From positions 180,336-244,335 of the forward strand of contig NW_027192195.1 in NCBI RefSeq assembly GCF_041956535.1: a stretch of 64,000 nt of DNA. Reading direction: 5' to 3'. Under the pieces are notes generated by a model. The model saw only the letters and a program-made list of their open reading frames with translations. It was not told the DNA's origin and searched no databases. This document shows, piece by piece, positions 27,898 to 38,501 of this stretch. The stretch is from Calcarisporiella thermophila CBS 279.70. Its lineage: Eukaryota > Calcarisporiellomycota. Positions within the stretch are counted from its first letter, which is position 1. Every line of letters begins with the position of its first letter. The position numbers were made by a program, and so were the translations under genes.

Positions 27898-29751
27898 ATG
27901 TCAGGCCGATTTCGCTGCGACAGCTGCCGAAAACGCAAGCGCCGCTGCGACCACCTGTGTGGACCCTGCCGCCTGAAAATGATCCCATGTTCACACTGGC
28001 CCATTCAGCCCACCGGCCTACCCCTTCCTCCCGCGCGCCTCACTGCAGAACAACGCGAAGCGCTCCAATTGCACCTGGGTGCCAACACAGCCTCCCCGGC
28101 GTCCATCGCTGCCGGTATGGGGGCTGGATCTGGAGGGATGTCGCATATGCTGCATAGTGCTAATGGCCTGCCTATCTTGCCCAAGCACCATTCATTTGCG
28201 CCAGGGGGAGGAATCGGGGCCGTCGGAGGTTTCAAAAGTGTCCTTCCCGATCTGCCGCCACTGCCATCCATTTCTTATACGTCCACCGGGGCCAACTCGT
28301 CGTTAATGCCGCGGACAACCGCAGGAATCGGGGAGAAGCGGCCTAGAGATGAGGCGGACAGCGGGGACAACGAGATACTGGAGGACGGCGAGGAGGGGAA
28401 GCCAGAGGGAACCATGCGGGGAAGCTGGGGAGCCCAAGGGTCTACGGGCTTGCGGCACGCATATTCGTCCTCGGCTCCAAACAGTGTGCACAAGGCATCC
28501 CCCTCATCCGCCTATTATCACTATCAGCACGGCCAAGCCCACTATCCACATTCACACCATGCATCCTCCCACTATCACCACTACCAGCCGCACCAGCTCC
28601 AGCCCCCGCATGGTCCCAAGCCAACCCCACGGGTTGCGGCCCCCAGATCCCACTGGTTAGGCGTCGACTCCGTGTTCTACCTGCGATGGTGGTGGGATGA
28701 TTCGCGGCGTGTTTATACGGGCGAGGCGGTTGAGCCCTTTCCGCCTCAATGTCAGCCGGCCCCACTGAAGGTCGATCCGGCCGCCTGGTTTCACCCGGAC
28801 AATATCCCGGTGCGTGAGAAGGGCGAGGCCTATCCCTCCCTCTCCCACTGGTGGGTCTGGGCCCGCACCCTCTCCGACTCCTCGCTGGCAAAGGCCGTGT
28901 GCCTCACCCCTCTCCCCAATCTCCCCGCTATGGCCTCTGCTCTGCGGGAGCACGAGGGCTGGCAGAGTGAACGGGCGGGCCGCCTGATCGAACTCGTGCT
29001 CGAGTGGGCCAAGGGAAAGTCGGAGGCTCTGCGGGCACTCGGGCAAGGGCCCGTCGTGGTGAAGCATTGGGATAGAGTGCTGGGCGCCGGTGAGGATGGG
29101 AACGGCGGGGGAGAAAACTTGTTTGGGCGCGTGCTGGAGGCGCTTATCGATGGGTTTGTGAAGGGTAAGGGAGAGGCGATGGATGCCGAGGAGATCCTGG
29201 CCGCGGTGAAGCGAACAGAACCAGAGAAGCAGGTGGTACAAGAAGGCGCGATCTCGGTGACGCAAGAATATAAAGACGACGCCGATGTCACCCCCGAATT
29301 CAAGAGCGAAGGATCTGGTAGTGAGACGGGCGAAGACAAGGACCTGGAGGACACTGCGGAAAGGAAGGAGGATCAAGAGGGATCCATCAAGGAAGAGGCC
29401 CTTTCCGAAGGGTCGTCCGATATCGAGGAAATGGACGAGACCCCGCCTGACGAGCCGGAGTCAGCACAGCTTAGCATGAAACGATCCACCCATGCTAACG
29501 AGATAACACAACGAGACCAGGAGGTAGCCCCCCTTAGCAGAGGGCCGCAAGCATCTCCGAACCAAGATGATCCACAGGTTGAGGAGATCGAAGAGGAAGA
29601 GGAGGAAGAGGAGGAAGAGGAGGAGGACGAGGAGGACGAGGTGGACGAGGTGGACGAAAGAGAAGAGGATGTAATGGAATTGGAGGAGGATGGCGATGAC
29701 GACATAGAAGAGGAGGAGGAGGAGGCGGCAGCGGACGAAGACAAGAAATGA
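27898..29751 (+). CDS. Putative regulator with an N-terminal six-cysteine (Zn2Cys6-like) cluster
   Basis: Single-exon gene of 617 residues. The start is the ATG at 27898, which places the cysteine cluster right at the N-terminus. Residues 6-28 follow C-x2-C-x6-C-x3-C-x2-C-x6-C with a basic stretch RKRKRRC, close to the fungal Zn2Cys6 binuclear cluster but with a loop of only three residues where five or more are usual. The middle contains a histidine/tyrosine-rich run and a globular part (about 250-430) with YLRWWWDD and SLSHWWVWARTL that I do not recognise. The C-terminus is very acidic, with long glutamate runs. It may be a nuclear DNA-binding regulator. The function is inferred from the cluster only. 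Confidence 0.8.
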   Translation: MSGRFRCDSCRKRKRRCDHLCGPCRLKMIPCSHWPIQPTGLPLPPARLTAEQREALQLHLGANTASPASIAAGMGAGSGGMSHMLHSANGLPILPKHHSFAPGGGIGAVGGFKSVLPDLPPLPSISYTSTGANSSLMPRTTAGIGEKRPRDEADSGDNEILEDGEEGKPEGTMRGSWGAQGSTGLRHAYSSSAPNSVHKASPSSAYYHYQHGQAHYPHSHHASSHYHHYQPHQLQPPHGPKPTPRVAAPRSHWLGVDSVFYLRWWWDDSRRVYTGEAVEPFPPQCQPAPLKVDPAAWFHPDNIPVREKGEAYPSLSHWWVWARTLSDSSLAKAVCLTPLPNLPAMASALREHEGWQSERAGRLIELVLEWAKGKSEALRALGQGPVVVKHWDRVLGAGEDGNGGGENLFGRVLEALIDGFVKGKGEAMDAEEILAAVKRTEPEKQVVQEGAISVTQEYKDDADVTPEFKSEGSGSETGEDKDLEDTAERKEDQEGSIKEEALSEGSSDIEEMDETPPDEPESAQLSMKRSTHANEITQRDQEVAPLSRGPQASPNQDDPQVEEIEEEEEEEEEEEEDEEDEVDEVDEREEDVMELEEDGDDDIEEEEEEAAADEDKK

Positions 29752-30041
29752 GCTTGTGTTGTATAGGGAATCCAAAACTGCAAATCATCCATAATTTGTG
29801 AATTACAAGGCACAATTTTGATTTTTATATTCTTGCTTTCTTATTTTTTCGGCATTTCTACCTGCGTATACAGCCTAGTTCCTCCCCCTCCTCTCCCCTT
29901 TTTTCTTTTGAAGATATTCATTGTTAACTCTTTAATAAAATGTGTAAGTTTTATGGCAAATTTTCAAATAAAATAGAGGCAATCAACAACATTAGGTATA
30001 CTTAAAAATAAAACAAAGAAATAAGAGCGTCTTGGAGGTGA

Positions 30042-30600
30042 TTATGAGGTTATTTGTGGGATGTCTCCGTTGAAGAGGAGCGTTTCCAGCCAGTACACCA
30101 GCACACTTAAGATACGAGAGCGCACCCCTTCCTGTGCCAACAGGCCGCCCCCACCCCCGACTTCCATCAACCAAACGCTAGTCACCAAACCGCACAGGTA
30201 AGCCGCCAAACCATAAAGAGCGAACATGGTCGTGTTGCCAATCTCCTGACGCAAGCGCATCAGAAACATGAGCTTAGGTTGGTGGCGTATAGCAAGCTGT
30301 TGACTGGCGATCTTATCCGCGAGCTATCATGAAGCAAGCATACAAAAAAAAAAAGCAAGACTATAAGTTGTCTCTCCCTGGATCTCCAATAGGATGCCGC
30401 TTACCATATTCAGTTCATTCAACGACAATTTCTGCGGCTTTAGACTCGCGCGGCGTGGTGAGAAGCGTACCAACTCTCCCTCGAGCGATTCTCCCAGTTT
30501 TTTCGACCCATCGTTGCTTGGCAAGTTCAAGTGATTTTCCCTCCCATACTCTCGATCCTTGGTCATTTCAACGCCAACCCTCCCATCATCATCATCATCA

Positions 30601-30632
<32 letters not shown>

Positions 30633-32182
30633 CTCTATATTCCCATGTTTCTCACAGCCACGTAGTCCTTGCTGTTGATTAGCGGCACGTATTTCCTGTT
30701 GTAGTCGGTCGATTTCGTCCTGGAGTGTACGACGTTGTGCAAGTTCCTTGGCATGATACTCCGTCAGTTGAGAGGTGGGCTCCGTCCAAGTATAGGCCGT
30801 GGATTCCTCCACTTCCTCAAGCTATATCGCATGCACAGCCCCCATTAGGGTCCAATTTCAAACTAGTTACCAGGGCAAAACCAACTCACCCATTCTAATC
30901 TCAGTGGGCGTCCCCTTTTCCCGGACTCACTCTTTCCCACCTGAAGCTTATCCAAGTTGTTCTGCAAGTTTTGGACCATTTCCCGCAGCTTCTCGTTCTC
31001 CTTTCGCTCGCCCTCCAGCTGTGCATACACTTGCATCGTGAGAATATCGCTGTCAAGCGCCTGTAAACTGCGCACCATGTCTTCGCGCTCAACCGTCCAT
31101 TTGCGCCGTTCCGAGGCGAACGAGGCAAGAGCGGACTCTGCGTTGGAGAGCTGGGTTTCTTTTTCACGGAGTAAGGTCTGTAATTTGGTAGCTTCCTCTA
31201 CAGGGGAAGAATGGGTCCATAAGAGGATGCACGTCAACGTGACATCAAGGAAGCATGCATATAAATACCGCATTTTTCGACGTAGAGGTCTTTTAACTTG
31301 GCGTAGCTCTGCTTTTGCGTATCAATTCGTACCTGCAGTCGGGAGATGTTCTCTTCCAGCTAATAAAAGACAACGGACCATCAATGAATCAACCAGTCTC
31401 CATGACATGGATGTGAAGGACTCCTACAGTCAAGATCTCCTTCAAGTTCATGCGATCTTTGCTCTTGAATTCCGAGACTTCGCGTCGCCTAGCCACCAGC
31501 TCTGCCTGCAATTCATCCTTCTTGCGCTCAAGCTCATATATCTTCTCCTCGTGCTGCCTCATGGCATTAGTCACTAGGCGATCTTTTTCGCGGAGGCGAT
31601 GCTCCATGCCAGTATACATGAGGGAAAGTTCTTGAAACACGTTGTCGTCCTGTTTTATCCGTATGTAAGTGTATTCATTCGCTCCATACTCGGGTGTTAA
31701 ACCGAATAGAATTTATAGAACAAAGGTCTCTTCTTACGGTATCATCAAAGCCATTCCACGCATCCTGCGCGATTTTGATATATTTATGGCGCTTTTCGAT
31801 CTCTGCCGTCTCCCTTGCCCTGTCATCCCGAAGAATGTCCTCGTCATCCTCACGCTCCACCAAACGCAAAAACTTGACTACATCTTCGAACGTTAATTCA
31901 ACCTCTCCGTGCTGGGCCGCAAACGCGCGTAATGTCGCGCGTTCCTCCTCACCCAGAACTGGAGAGCCCTTCCAGTTCTCTAGATGCGCAAGCAATGCCT
32001 CTAGACGACTAGCAGGGAGGAGATTTCCCTGCTTAAGCGCATCAAAAAAACGGGAGAGAGCTAGGGTATCCCTGTTCTGTTAAATGCAACATAATCCATG
32101 GCAAGGCAAGATAAACAAAGATAAGCCGATGGAGAGAGGGTGTACAATATAAGGGGCAAATTACCTCTACACCGATAGGCAT
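30042..32182 (-). CDS. Coiled-coil protein with a near-C-terminal membrane segment
   Basis: Exons are complement(join(30042-30323, 30405-30821, 30941-31197, 31269-31359, 31428-31649, 31738-32076, 32165-32182)), giving 541 residues. The first exon encodes only six residues (MPIGVE). The N-terminus (about 7-115) is helical and resembles a degenerate EF-hand-like or calponin-type module. The centre is a long coiled coil (LREKDRLVTNAMRQHEEK, LQTLLREKETQLSNAESALA). A run of about 16 aspartates follows, and a single hydrophobic helix lies at about residues 481-501 (MFALYGLAAYLCGLVTSVW) with a short tail. The layout suggests a membrane-tethered scaffold, for example at the nuclear envelope or endomembranes, but no family was recognised. 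Confidence 0.82.
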
Positions 32183-32865
32183 CGATGAACACTAGGATTC
32201 TTAAAATGGATATTTTTACACGCGTCTTTTTTTTCCCCCTCAATCTCTTAAATAACAATATATATATATCAGATGGTAAGAAATATACGAAATCCTTCCA
32301 CCCTCTTCTAACCCTGATACGTACAAAATAATAATTAATGCTTATCTACAAAATTAATACATCGATTGACTTGGGAGAAGAAGGGAAAGAGGAGATAACA
32401 GTTTTCATACTACGAATGGAAAAGTGGGCCTTCCCCCCTTAGGAGACACACCTCCCAAATTTAAAACGTGACGTTCGATTTGAATCCAAAGGCTTGTTTC
32501 ATTGTAATATGCTCGATTACGCAAAAGTCAAGGATACCGATTGCTTGTGGAGAACTGGAGTGGGCCACAAAAGAGGGCTGTGGGGAAATAAACCAGTATT
32601 CTCGTTCACAACAAGTAGCCTTTTGCACCCAATCTACTTATATCAAACTTGATATTTGGCGTCACCACAGAGTGGTAAATTTCAGGAATATCCTCGCCCC
32701 AGTGGGCTTACAGGAAGTTGGCCTAGGGACATTTATTACAAGCTAGTGAAACACATATCGCGGTGATAGATAGAGAGAGCTATCGGGGGAATTTCACAAA
32801 GTGATAAATAGTAGTACTCATAGAGAGAGGAGAATCATTGGGATATCGCGTGGAATCACTGGTGA
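32183..32865. other. Intergenic, AT-rich, no gene seen
   Basis: This holds the promoter of the coiled-coil gene and the 3' flank of the GPI protein gene. A 92-codon plus-strand frame (32468-32746) starts with ATG but shows no recognisable feature and no introns or neighbours to support it. Confidence 0.45.
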
Positions 32866-34074
32866 CTACATCCAGCCTAATAGTGCCACCAACCCCACCG
32901 CCGCGAACAGGCTCCATCCCGTTCGGGACGCTTGGCCGGTCAGCGTCGGGATGATGGGAGGCGCTGTGGCGACATTGCTTTTGGCCGTCTCGGAGGGCGG
33001 CACGGGGATGGAGGCGGTGGTGGAGGTGACGGTGGTCTCCAACACTTTGGTCGCTGTTTTCGTCTCCGTCCTGTAGCGGGTCTTGGTTCGAGTGTCCGTC
33101 TCCACCTCCGTCTCGGTTTGGGTCTGCGTGCTCTGCTCGGTGGTCACGCTTGTTCGGGTCTGGGTATCGGTTGCGGTGACCGTTTCGGTGGTGACGCGCG
33201 TGCGCGTGCGGGTTGTGGTCGGAAACGGGTCTGAGCTCGCACAATACGTCTTGCCGCTGTAGGGGCAGCAGGGGTCAGTGACTTTGAGATGGCAGAGAAG
33301 GGGGCATTCGTCAGGGCATGTGGGAACAATCATTGGGCAGAACACGTTGTCGCACTATTGAAAGAGGGACGCAAGCTCCAAGTTAGGCCTCTCTCGACAA
33401 GACTGCATGCCCCAAGGCACAAACCTGGTGTGGATAGGTCTGAGGCGGGCAATACATCACGCCCAGGCTCTTGCAGCACGGGTCGCTTCAAACAAGAGAT
33501 TCAGCGCAGTTCGCCTACAATGGAACAAGGCCAGACTTACGGGTTATACATGTGGCAGCTCGACGAGCACTCCGTAGGGCACAGCGGCAAGAGGAGCGGG
33601 CAAGCCTTTCTCCCACACTGGTTCGATTCGGCGTCCACCGTCTCCGTCACGGTCGCCGTATCCGTGGTAGCTAAGGGGTATCCAACACGTTAGTGGATAA
33701 TGATGAAAAAGGGACGGCATGGGAGGCGCAGAAAAACCCTTACACGTCGTGAGAACAACAACGCTAGTGGTGGTCTCTATACACGGGTATTAAAGGGATG
33801 ATACGAGTTAGCTTCGGTATTGCGAACACTCCGCCGCTCTTATTACCTGGCGGGGACAAAATGGTCGGTACCGTGGTCCCAGCCTCGGTCGACGAGACGG
33901 TCGCGTTGAGGCTTCCAGACGACAGGGAGACTGGAACAGCAATAAAAAGAATGAAGGCTATTTCTTCCACGGCAAGGGCAGAGAAAAGTCATTACGAAAG
34001 GTCGCGGAGGGATCGCCATGGACCAGCAATGCCCAACCCATGTAGAGGAGAAATCGCAGGAATGAGCACTCCAT
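32866..34074 (-). CDS. Secreted GPI-anchored cell-surface protein with two cysteine repeats
   Basis: Exons are complement(join(32866-33354, 33425-33485, 33541-33670, 33847-33930, 33996-34074)), giving 280 residues. An N-terminal signal peptide (MECSFLRFLLYMGWALLVHG) precedes a Ser/Thr segment with an N-glycosylation site (NAT). Two tandem cysteine modules follow. Each reads CP-x(4,5)-CP-x-E-C-x3-C and ends with DPCC and YC after a short loop; the second starts at the fifth exon. Next is a threonine-rich stalk of TRT, TET and TQT words, typical of wall-linked proteins, and a C-terminal hydrophobic tail (WSLFAAVGLVALLGWM) suited to GPI attachment. The function is probably in the wall or surface, with no enzyme motif. 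Confidence 0.85.
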
Positions 34075-34702
34075 AGTGCGGGTGCGCTGAATGACAAATT
34101 CGCCAGAGCAAGAGAGAGCAGAGACTAGGAAGTCTTGGAAACCTGGCCACCAAAAATAAAAATGCAATGTGACTGGCCATTCATAACCCAACCGCCGAAG
34201 CTTAAATACGAAAGAGGCGAGCCCGCTCCACAAATCCCTATTTTCGGCGGTGGCCAGCGGCTGGCCCACTGCCACAGGCCGAGGGCCATTTAGGGTCGTT
34301 CTATATGGATTTCTGGTTACGTGTGCAGGCACGGCAGAGGGCAGATAGAGTTGGGCACGGCCTGTTCTATTTGGGGGTGGCGGGGTGCGATTGGGCGGGG
34401 GAGGATTGGACGGGCGTCGCGCTCGCTAAAGGGAAGCCACGCTTGACTGCCATGCATTGGCATAAAACTATGCCAATGCGGCCGTTTCTCTCTGCTCTCT
34501 GTTTGAACGCGGGCAGATGATTTCATTTTCTCCCATGAGACGTCCGCGAATCATTTAGGTTAGCGCTCTAGGTTAGGTTGGTTAATATGTCTGTGCGTCC
34601 GATTGACACCATCAAACATGCTCCTCGTCCCACTTCTGTTTCCTTTTCCTCCATCTCCCATCCAAGATCTCCTCGCTGCTTATGTTAGCATTTCGAAAGA
34701 AA
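34075..34702. other. Divergent promoter region with perfect inverted repeat and telobox-like words
   Basis: This region separates the GPI protein gene from the phosphatase gene. It contains the inverted repeat at 34454-34479 (see separate entry) and the words TTTAGGTTAG and TAGGTTAGGTTGG at about 34554-34584. No coding region is convincing. Confidence 0.5.
34454..34479. promoter_or_regulatory. Perfect 11-bp inverted repeat
   Basis: GCATTGGCATA and its exact reverse complement TATGCCAATGC are separated by AAAC. The repeat lies about 380 bp from the start of the GPI protein gene and about 220 bp from the start of the phosphatase gene. It could be a dimeric factor site (TTGGCA half-sites) or a cruciform. 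Confidence 0.5.
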
Positions 34703-35858
34703 ATGTTTTCCCAGGGCTCCTCTCTCCTCCCTTCTCTCGCGTCTGCGCAAGATATAGAGGCAGATCCTGCAGTGCAGGCGAGGCGGCCAGCGAAAACATC
34801 CCTATCGCACCCAATTAAGTGAGCATCTCGATCCCTCCCCATTGTGGAACCTCTCCCCCCCCCCCACTCCCTACTAACCAACTCTTTCAATCTAGCATCA
34901 ACTGGATCCTTCCCCATGAATCAGTCCCTACGCTCTCTTATCACCCCTCCCATCATTCCTTGACTCCACTAGGCCCACTCGCATTGGCATCCTCGAATCC
35001 ATCCCTCCGTGATCCCATGCAACTCCAACCAAAATGGGACGAAATGCTCGGAAGATATCAGAGCCTAGAGAAACTAGGCAACCTAGCTCTCTGCTCGTGT
35101 CCTGGAAAAAAAGTACGACTTGATGGATCGGTGCAAGACCGAGCGGCCATCAACCGCGATCTTAACCTGGACTTTTCGCGAATTCGGTCGTTTAACGTAA
35201 CTACTATTGTGTGGTAATGACTGGCGTCCATTTGGAACCCATGCCTACAGAGTCTCTAGATATCAGTGGCTGATGGCTCGTCCCAATACGCTTTTTTATG
35301 TAGTTGCTTGAGCGATGAAGAGCTGAGTTATCTTGGTGCTCCGTGGACAAAATACCTCGAGGCCGCTCAGAAACACAAGCTAGAAGTGATCCGGTAGAAC
35401 CAAACCATGGATATATTGCATCTTCTCCTGGAATTTCCATTAATCTTTCCCCGCCTATGTGCATTCATGAATAGATTGCCCATGGTTGAAGGGGGATGCC
35501 CCGATACCCTGGAGGCCATGGACCAGATTTTGGAACAAGTTAGTGCGCGGGTACATCGAGGGGAGAACGTGCTGGCTCATTGCCGTGGAGGTGACTATTC
35601 TCCTGCAATATCTCACAGCATTCCTTCCCTCCCATCCCCTCCCTCTCCTCCTCGGATAACCTTTTCTTTTCCTTTCTAGGGATTGGTCGCGCTGGGCTAG
35701 TCGCCTGCTGCTTTTTATTGAAAGAGGGCTACTGCAGCCTCCCCGAGCATGCGATCGAGACCGTACGCATTCGCAGAAGTCCTAAGGCTATCGAGACTAT
35801 GCAGCAAGTAGACTACATTGTGAAATTTGCTCAGTATATTGCCGAGAGAATAGGCTAG
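34703..35858 (+). CDS. CDKN3/KAP-like dual-specificity phosphatase
   Basis: Exons are 34703-34818, 34896-35213, 35304-35393, 35475-35590 and 35680-35858, giving 272 residues. The catalytic loop is HCRGGIGRAG, which matches the CX5R motif of cysteine phosphatases, and it is split by the last intron. The approach to the active site reads LPMVEGGCPD, and the C-terminus contains AIETVRIRRSPKAIETMQQ. Both are characteristic of cyclin-dependent kinase-associated phosphatases. In animals KAP removes the activating phosphate of CDK2. A similar role here is inferred. The first 110 residues are a low-complexity extension. The start is the ATG that opens the frame into the conserved exons across a canonical intron with CTAAC branch point. 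Confidence 0.87.
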
Positions 35859-36485
35859 CTTATTTGAACAATTTCGATGTATATATTTATATATGTTACA
35901 TATATATATATATGTGTATGTATACACCTGTGCCTGAGTGTATAATTGGCTATTTCGGGACTCTTGTCTTTCTTTTTTTGTATATTTCATATTTATATTT
36001 CCCAGGTATAATGATGTAAGACTTTTTTATTCGTTGTTGTTGATTTATTTGCAAACCTATGGCTTGCTCCCTTTTTATCCTTCCTTATCTCTGTTGGGGG
36101 GCCGTTTTCTCCGATTTGACGTTAACTATGTATGGACTTTTGCGTTTTTCCTTTTTTTTACTTGTAGCAAGAAGAAAAATAAAGATATATTAATATCGGA
36201 TGCGTGAGACTGCGTTCCCATCTCATTCCATCACTGGTCTTATTAAAGCACGCAGGTGAATTAATTGTACGTCACTAAATCCGTTGAGATTTTTTTTTTT
36301 TTCCACTTCGAGTCGTTCGATACCGGTCCCCTCTTGTTCTTTATTGAAAAAATTATCCAACGGGGTCCCTTGACCTGATCCAAGCTATTTTTGTGCATTC
36401 TTGCCTTCATTACTGTTTGGTTGGTACGGTTCGTCGTCTCATCGCCGGTAGCAGCTGGCAGCTTTGATATCACTTCATTGAGTAG
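35859..36485. other. Intergenic, AT-rich, no gene seen
   Basis: This holds the 3' flank of the phosphatase gene, with (TA)n runs near 35880-35930, and the promoter of the homeodomain gene. Confidence 0.5.
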
Positions 36486-37776
36486 ATGAAAAACCCATCC
36501 AACAGCGCCCCGCCTCCCGCCCCTTCAGCCAACACCATGAACAATCCATGCGAGCCTATCCATGGCTCTGCCAATTACACTAGCTCTGTCTTCAGAACTA
36601 ATCTTGGTGCTGGCTCTCCAACCCATCCATCTCCGGCCGCTAAACTCTCGGCCGAACCGGCGGAGAGAAGAGAACCTGTCCAAGAAAAGGAAAGCCCTGA
36701 ATGGCTCTGCCTACAGCATATTCTTGAGGAGGCACGAGCCGAAGAATTAGCAGCCGGGCAGATGCCCACTACAACCACCGTGGAGAGTCATAGAGAGCCG
36801 GAGGAGGAGAGTGATGGTAAAGAGCTTTTTATCTCACCCATTAACAGAGAACTCTCCTTTCTAACGAATGGATGACTTTTCTCTCTCTCTCTCCTTTCAA
36901 GATGCGACGCCCCGCAATTCCTTCCTCATCTTCTCCGAGTCTCCGCTGTCATTTTCCCTATCCTCAGTGGGGACCGCTAAGAAGAAGAGGCGCACCGTTA
37001 CCACGCCCTTTCAAACCCGCGTCCTTCAAAAGGTCCTTGCCCTCACCAACTTCCCCTCCTCACAGATGCGCAGGATGATTGCGGAAGCGCTGGAGCTCAC
37101 TCCTCGCACGGTCCAGGTATGGTATCAGAACCGTAGGCAAAAAGAGAGAAGCCGTCTTCAGGCCCAAGAGAGAAAGGAGCGCGGGGACGAGAAATCGACG
37201 AACGAGAGCGGGGGTAAAGTGGCCCCATCACAGCCTACCAAGGTTGTGTTTCATTCAATAACCACGGTGCATTTGCCAGACCGCAAGAGAAGGCTGGAAG
37301 GGGCCGAAGCAGGGCCGCCTCGTGTTACGGTTGAGCGAATCATGGGGAGGCCAGCTGCGGCCGAAGCCAAGCTGAGCAGCTCGCCCTCGAAGCGACTATG
37401 CAAGCAAGCGACCCCGCCCTCTGAATCGCTAGCCACCCCCTTTCCATCACCCATGCAGGGTTTAGAGTTGAAGGTGGCGGAGAAGATGGCAAGTCCGCAA
37501 TGCGACCCCCTGGAGTTGTTGGCGATGGCTGCGCTGGAGGTGGGGCAGACGGTTGAAGGAAATTCGGCAAGGGGCGGTGAACATGGGAGCCGTGGGGGGG
37601 AGAGTACGGCATTCAGCCGTCCATGTCGAGCACCTCTCTCACGAGAGTCCTCCCAGACGAATCCATTTGCTTCTGTCTTTCCCGACGTCTCCTCGTCCTC
37701 GTCCTCATCTTCACCCCCCTTCTCGACCTCAGCGGCACCCGTGCCTACCATTATCGAGTCTCGTTTCCAGCGCTGA
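36486..37776 (+). CDS. Homeodomain transcription factor
   Basis: Two exons (36486-36816 and 36902-37776) give 401 residues. A homeodomain lies at about residues 137-198, starting with KKKRRTVTTPFQTRVL and ending with the recognition helix TPRTVQVWYQNRRQKERSR. The usual WFQNRR is changed to WYQNRR, a conservative change. The remainder is low in complexity, with proline/serine-rich N- and C-termini. It is a nuclear DNA-binding regulator with unknown targets. Homeodomain proteins outside mating loci control development and conidiation in several fungi. There is no sign of a mating-type locus around this gene. Confidence 0.92.
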
Positions 37777-38501
37777 CGTTAACCTATTCCAAGTGTATTA
37801 TCTACCTCTATTATTTATTAGCACAGCCCCTTCCTAATCATATCAGATCGGATATAAAAATATTTATACACTAGCCAACCTCTTCTCCAATGTTGAATAT
37901 TCTGTTAGATCTCCTTCAGCACCAATAAACAAGCGCATTCGAAGCCCATGGCTGATTTCCTTATTCGTGGCCCAACTCCCAACGTCGGGAATGGGAGCCC
38001 ACGTGCTACACGCGGCTTCGCTAACCTTTGAGAGGGCAAGGGCTAGGCGAAGGTTCGCAACCGCGTTCCGCTCTTGAAAAATAGAGTTGTATATATATTT
38101 ATACCAGGGGCTGAGCAACTCTCGGCCCTCCTCCCCCCCCCCCATTCCCCATTTATTCGCCACCAGGCCCAGCTGTGGCGTGGCGCACGGTCTATCCCAA
38201 TTTGGTACATCTGCACAAGATAGATGAAAGCGAGGCAGCTGGGGTCGCGATTGCTTTTTTGTTTGTGTGCATTTCCCAGAATACGCAAAAGTTGCGCCTT
38301 GTACAAGAGGAAGATATTTTTAACAATGTGGCTAGAGACTCGCAACCGTCTCGAGTAAAAACAACACCAAAAAAATTAATAGTGTTCCAATTCTTTCACA
38401 GTCCATGCCCTGTTCCGAATTCCACTAAAACGAATACCCCCCTCTTGTTCCCCTCAATCGCATTATTTAACTGAAGATCTATTTTACCTCCATTGTCACC
38501 A
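37777..38501. other. Intergenic with a possible small minus-strand gene
   Basis: The minus strand has an open stretch (37864-38163) whose C-terminal 65 codons (LRLALALSKVSEAA, GLRMRLFIGAEGDL, ending LEKRLASV) look like real protein. Possible upstream exons lie near 38170-38340 but no clean exon chain with a start was found. It is left as a candidate and not called. Confidence 0.3.

Noticed and set aside
28657-29376. Long minus-strand frame (239 codons)
   Set aside because: It is antisense to the cysteine-cluster regulator, whose GC-rich coding sequence leaves antisense frames open.
32932-33693. Plus-strand frames rich in Gly/Arg
   Set aside because: They are antisense shadows of the Thr-rich stalk of the GPI protein.
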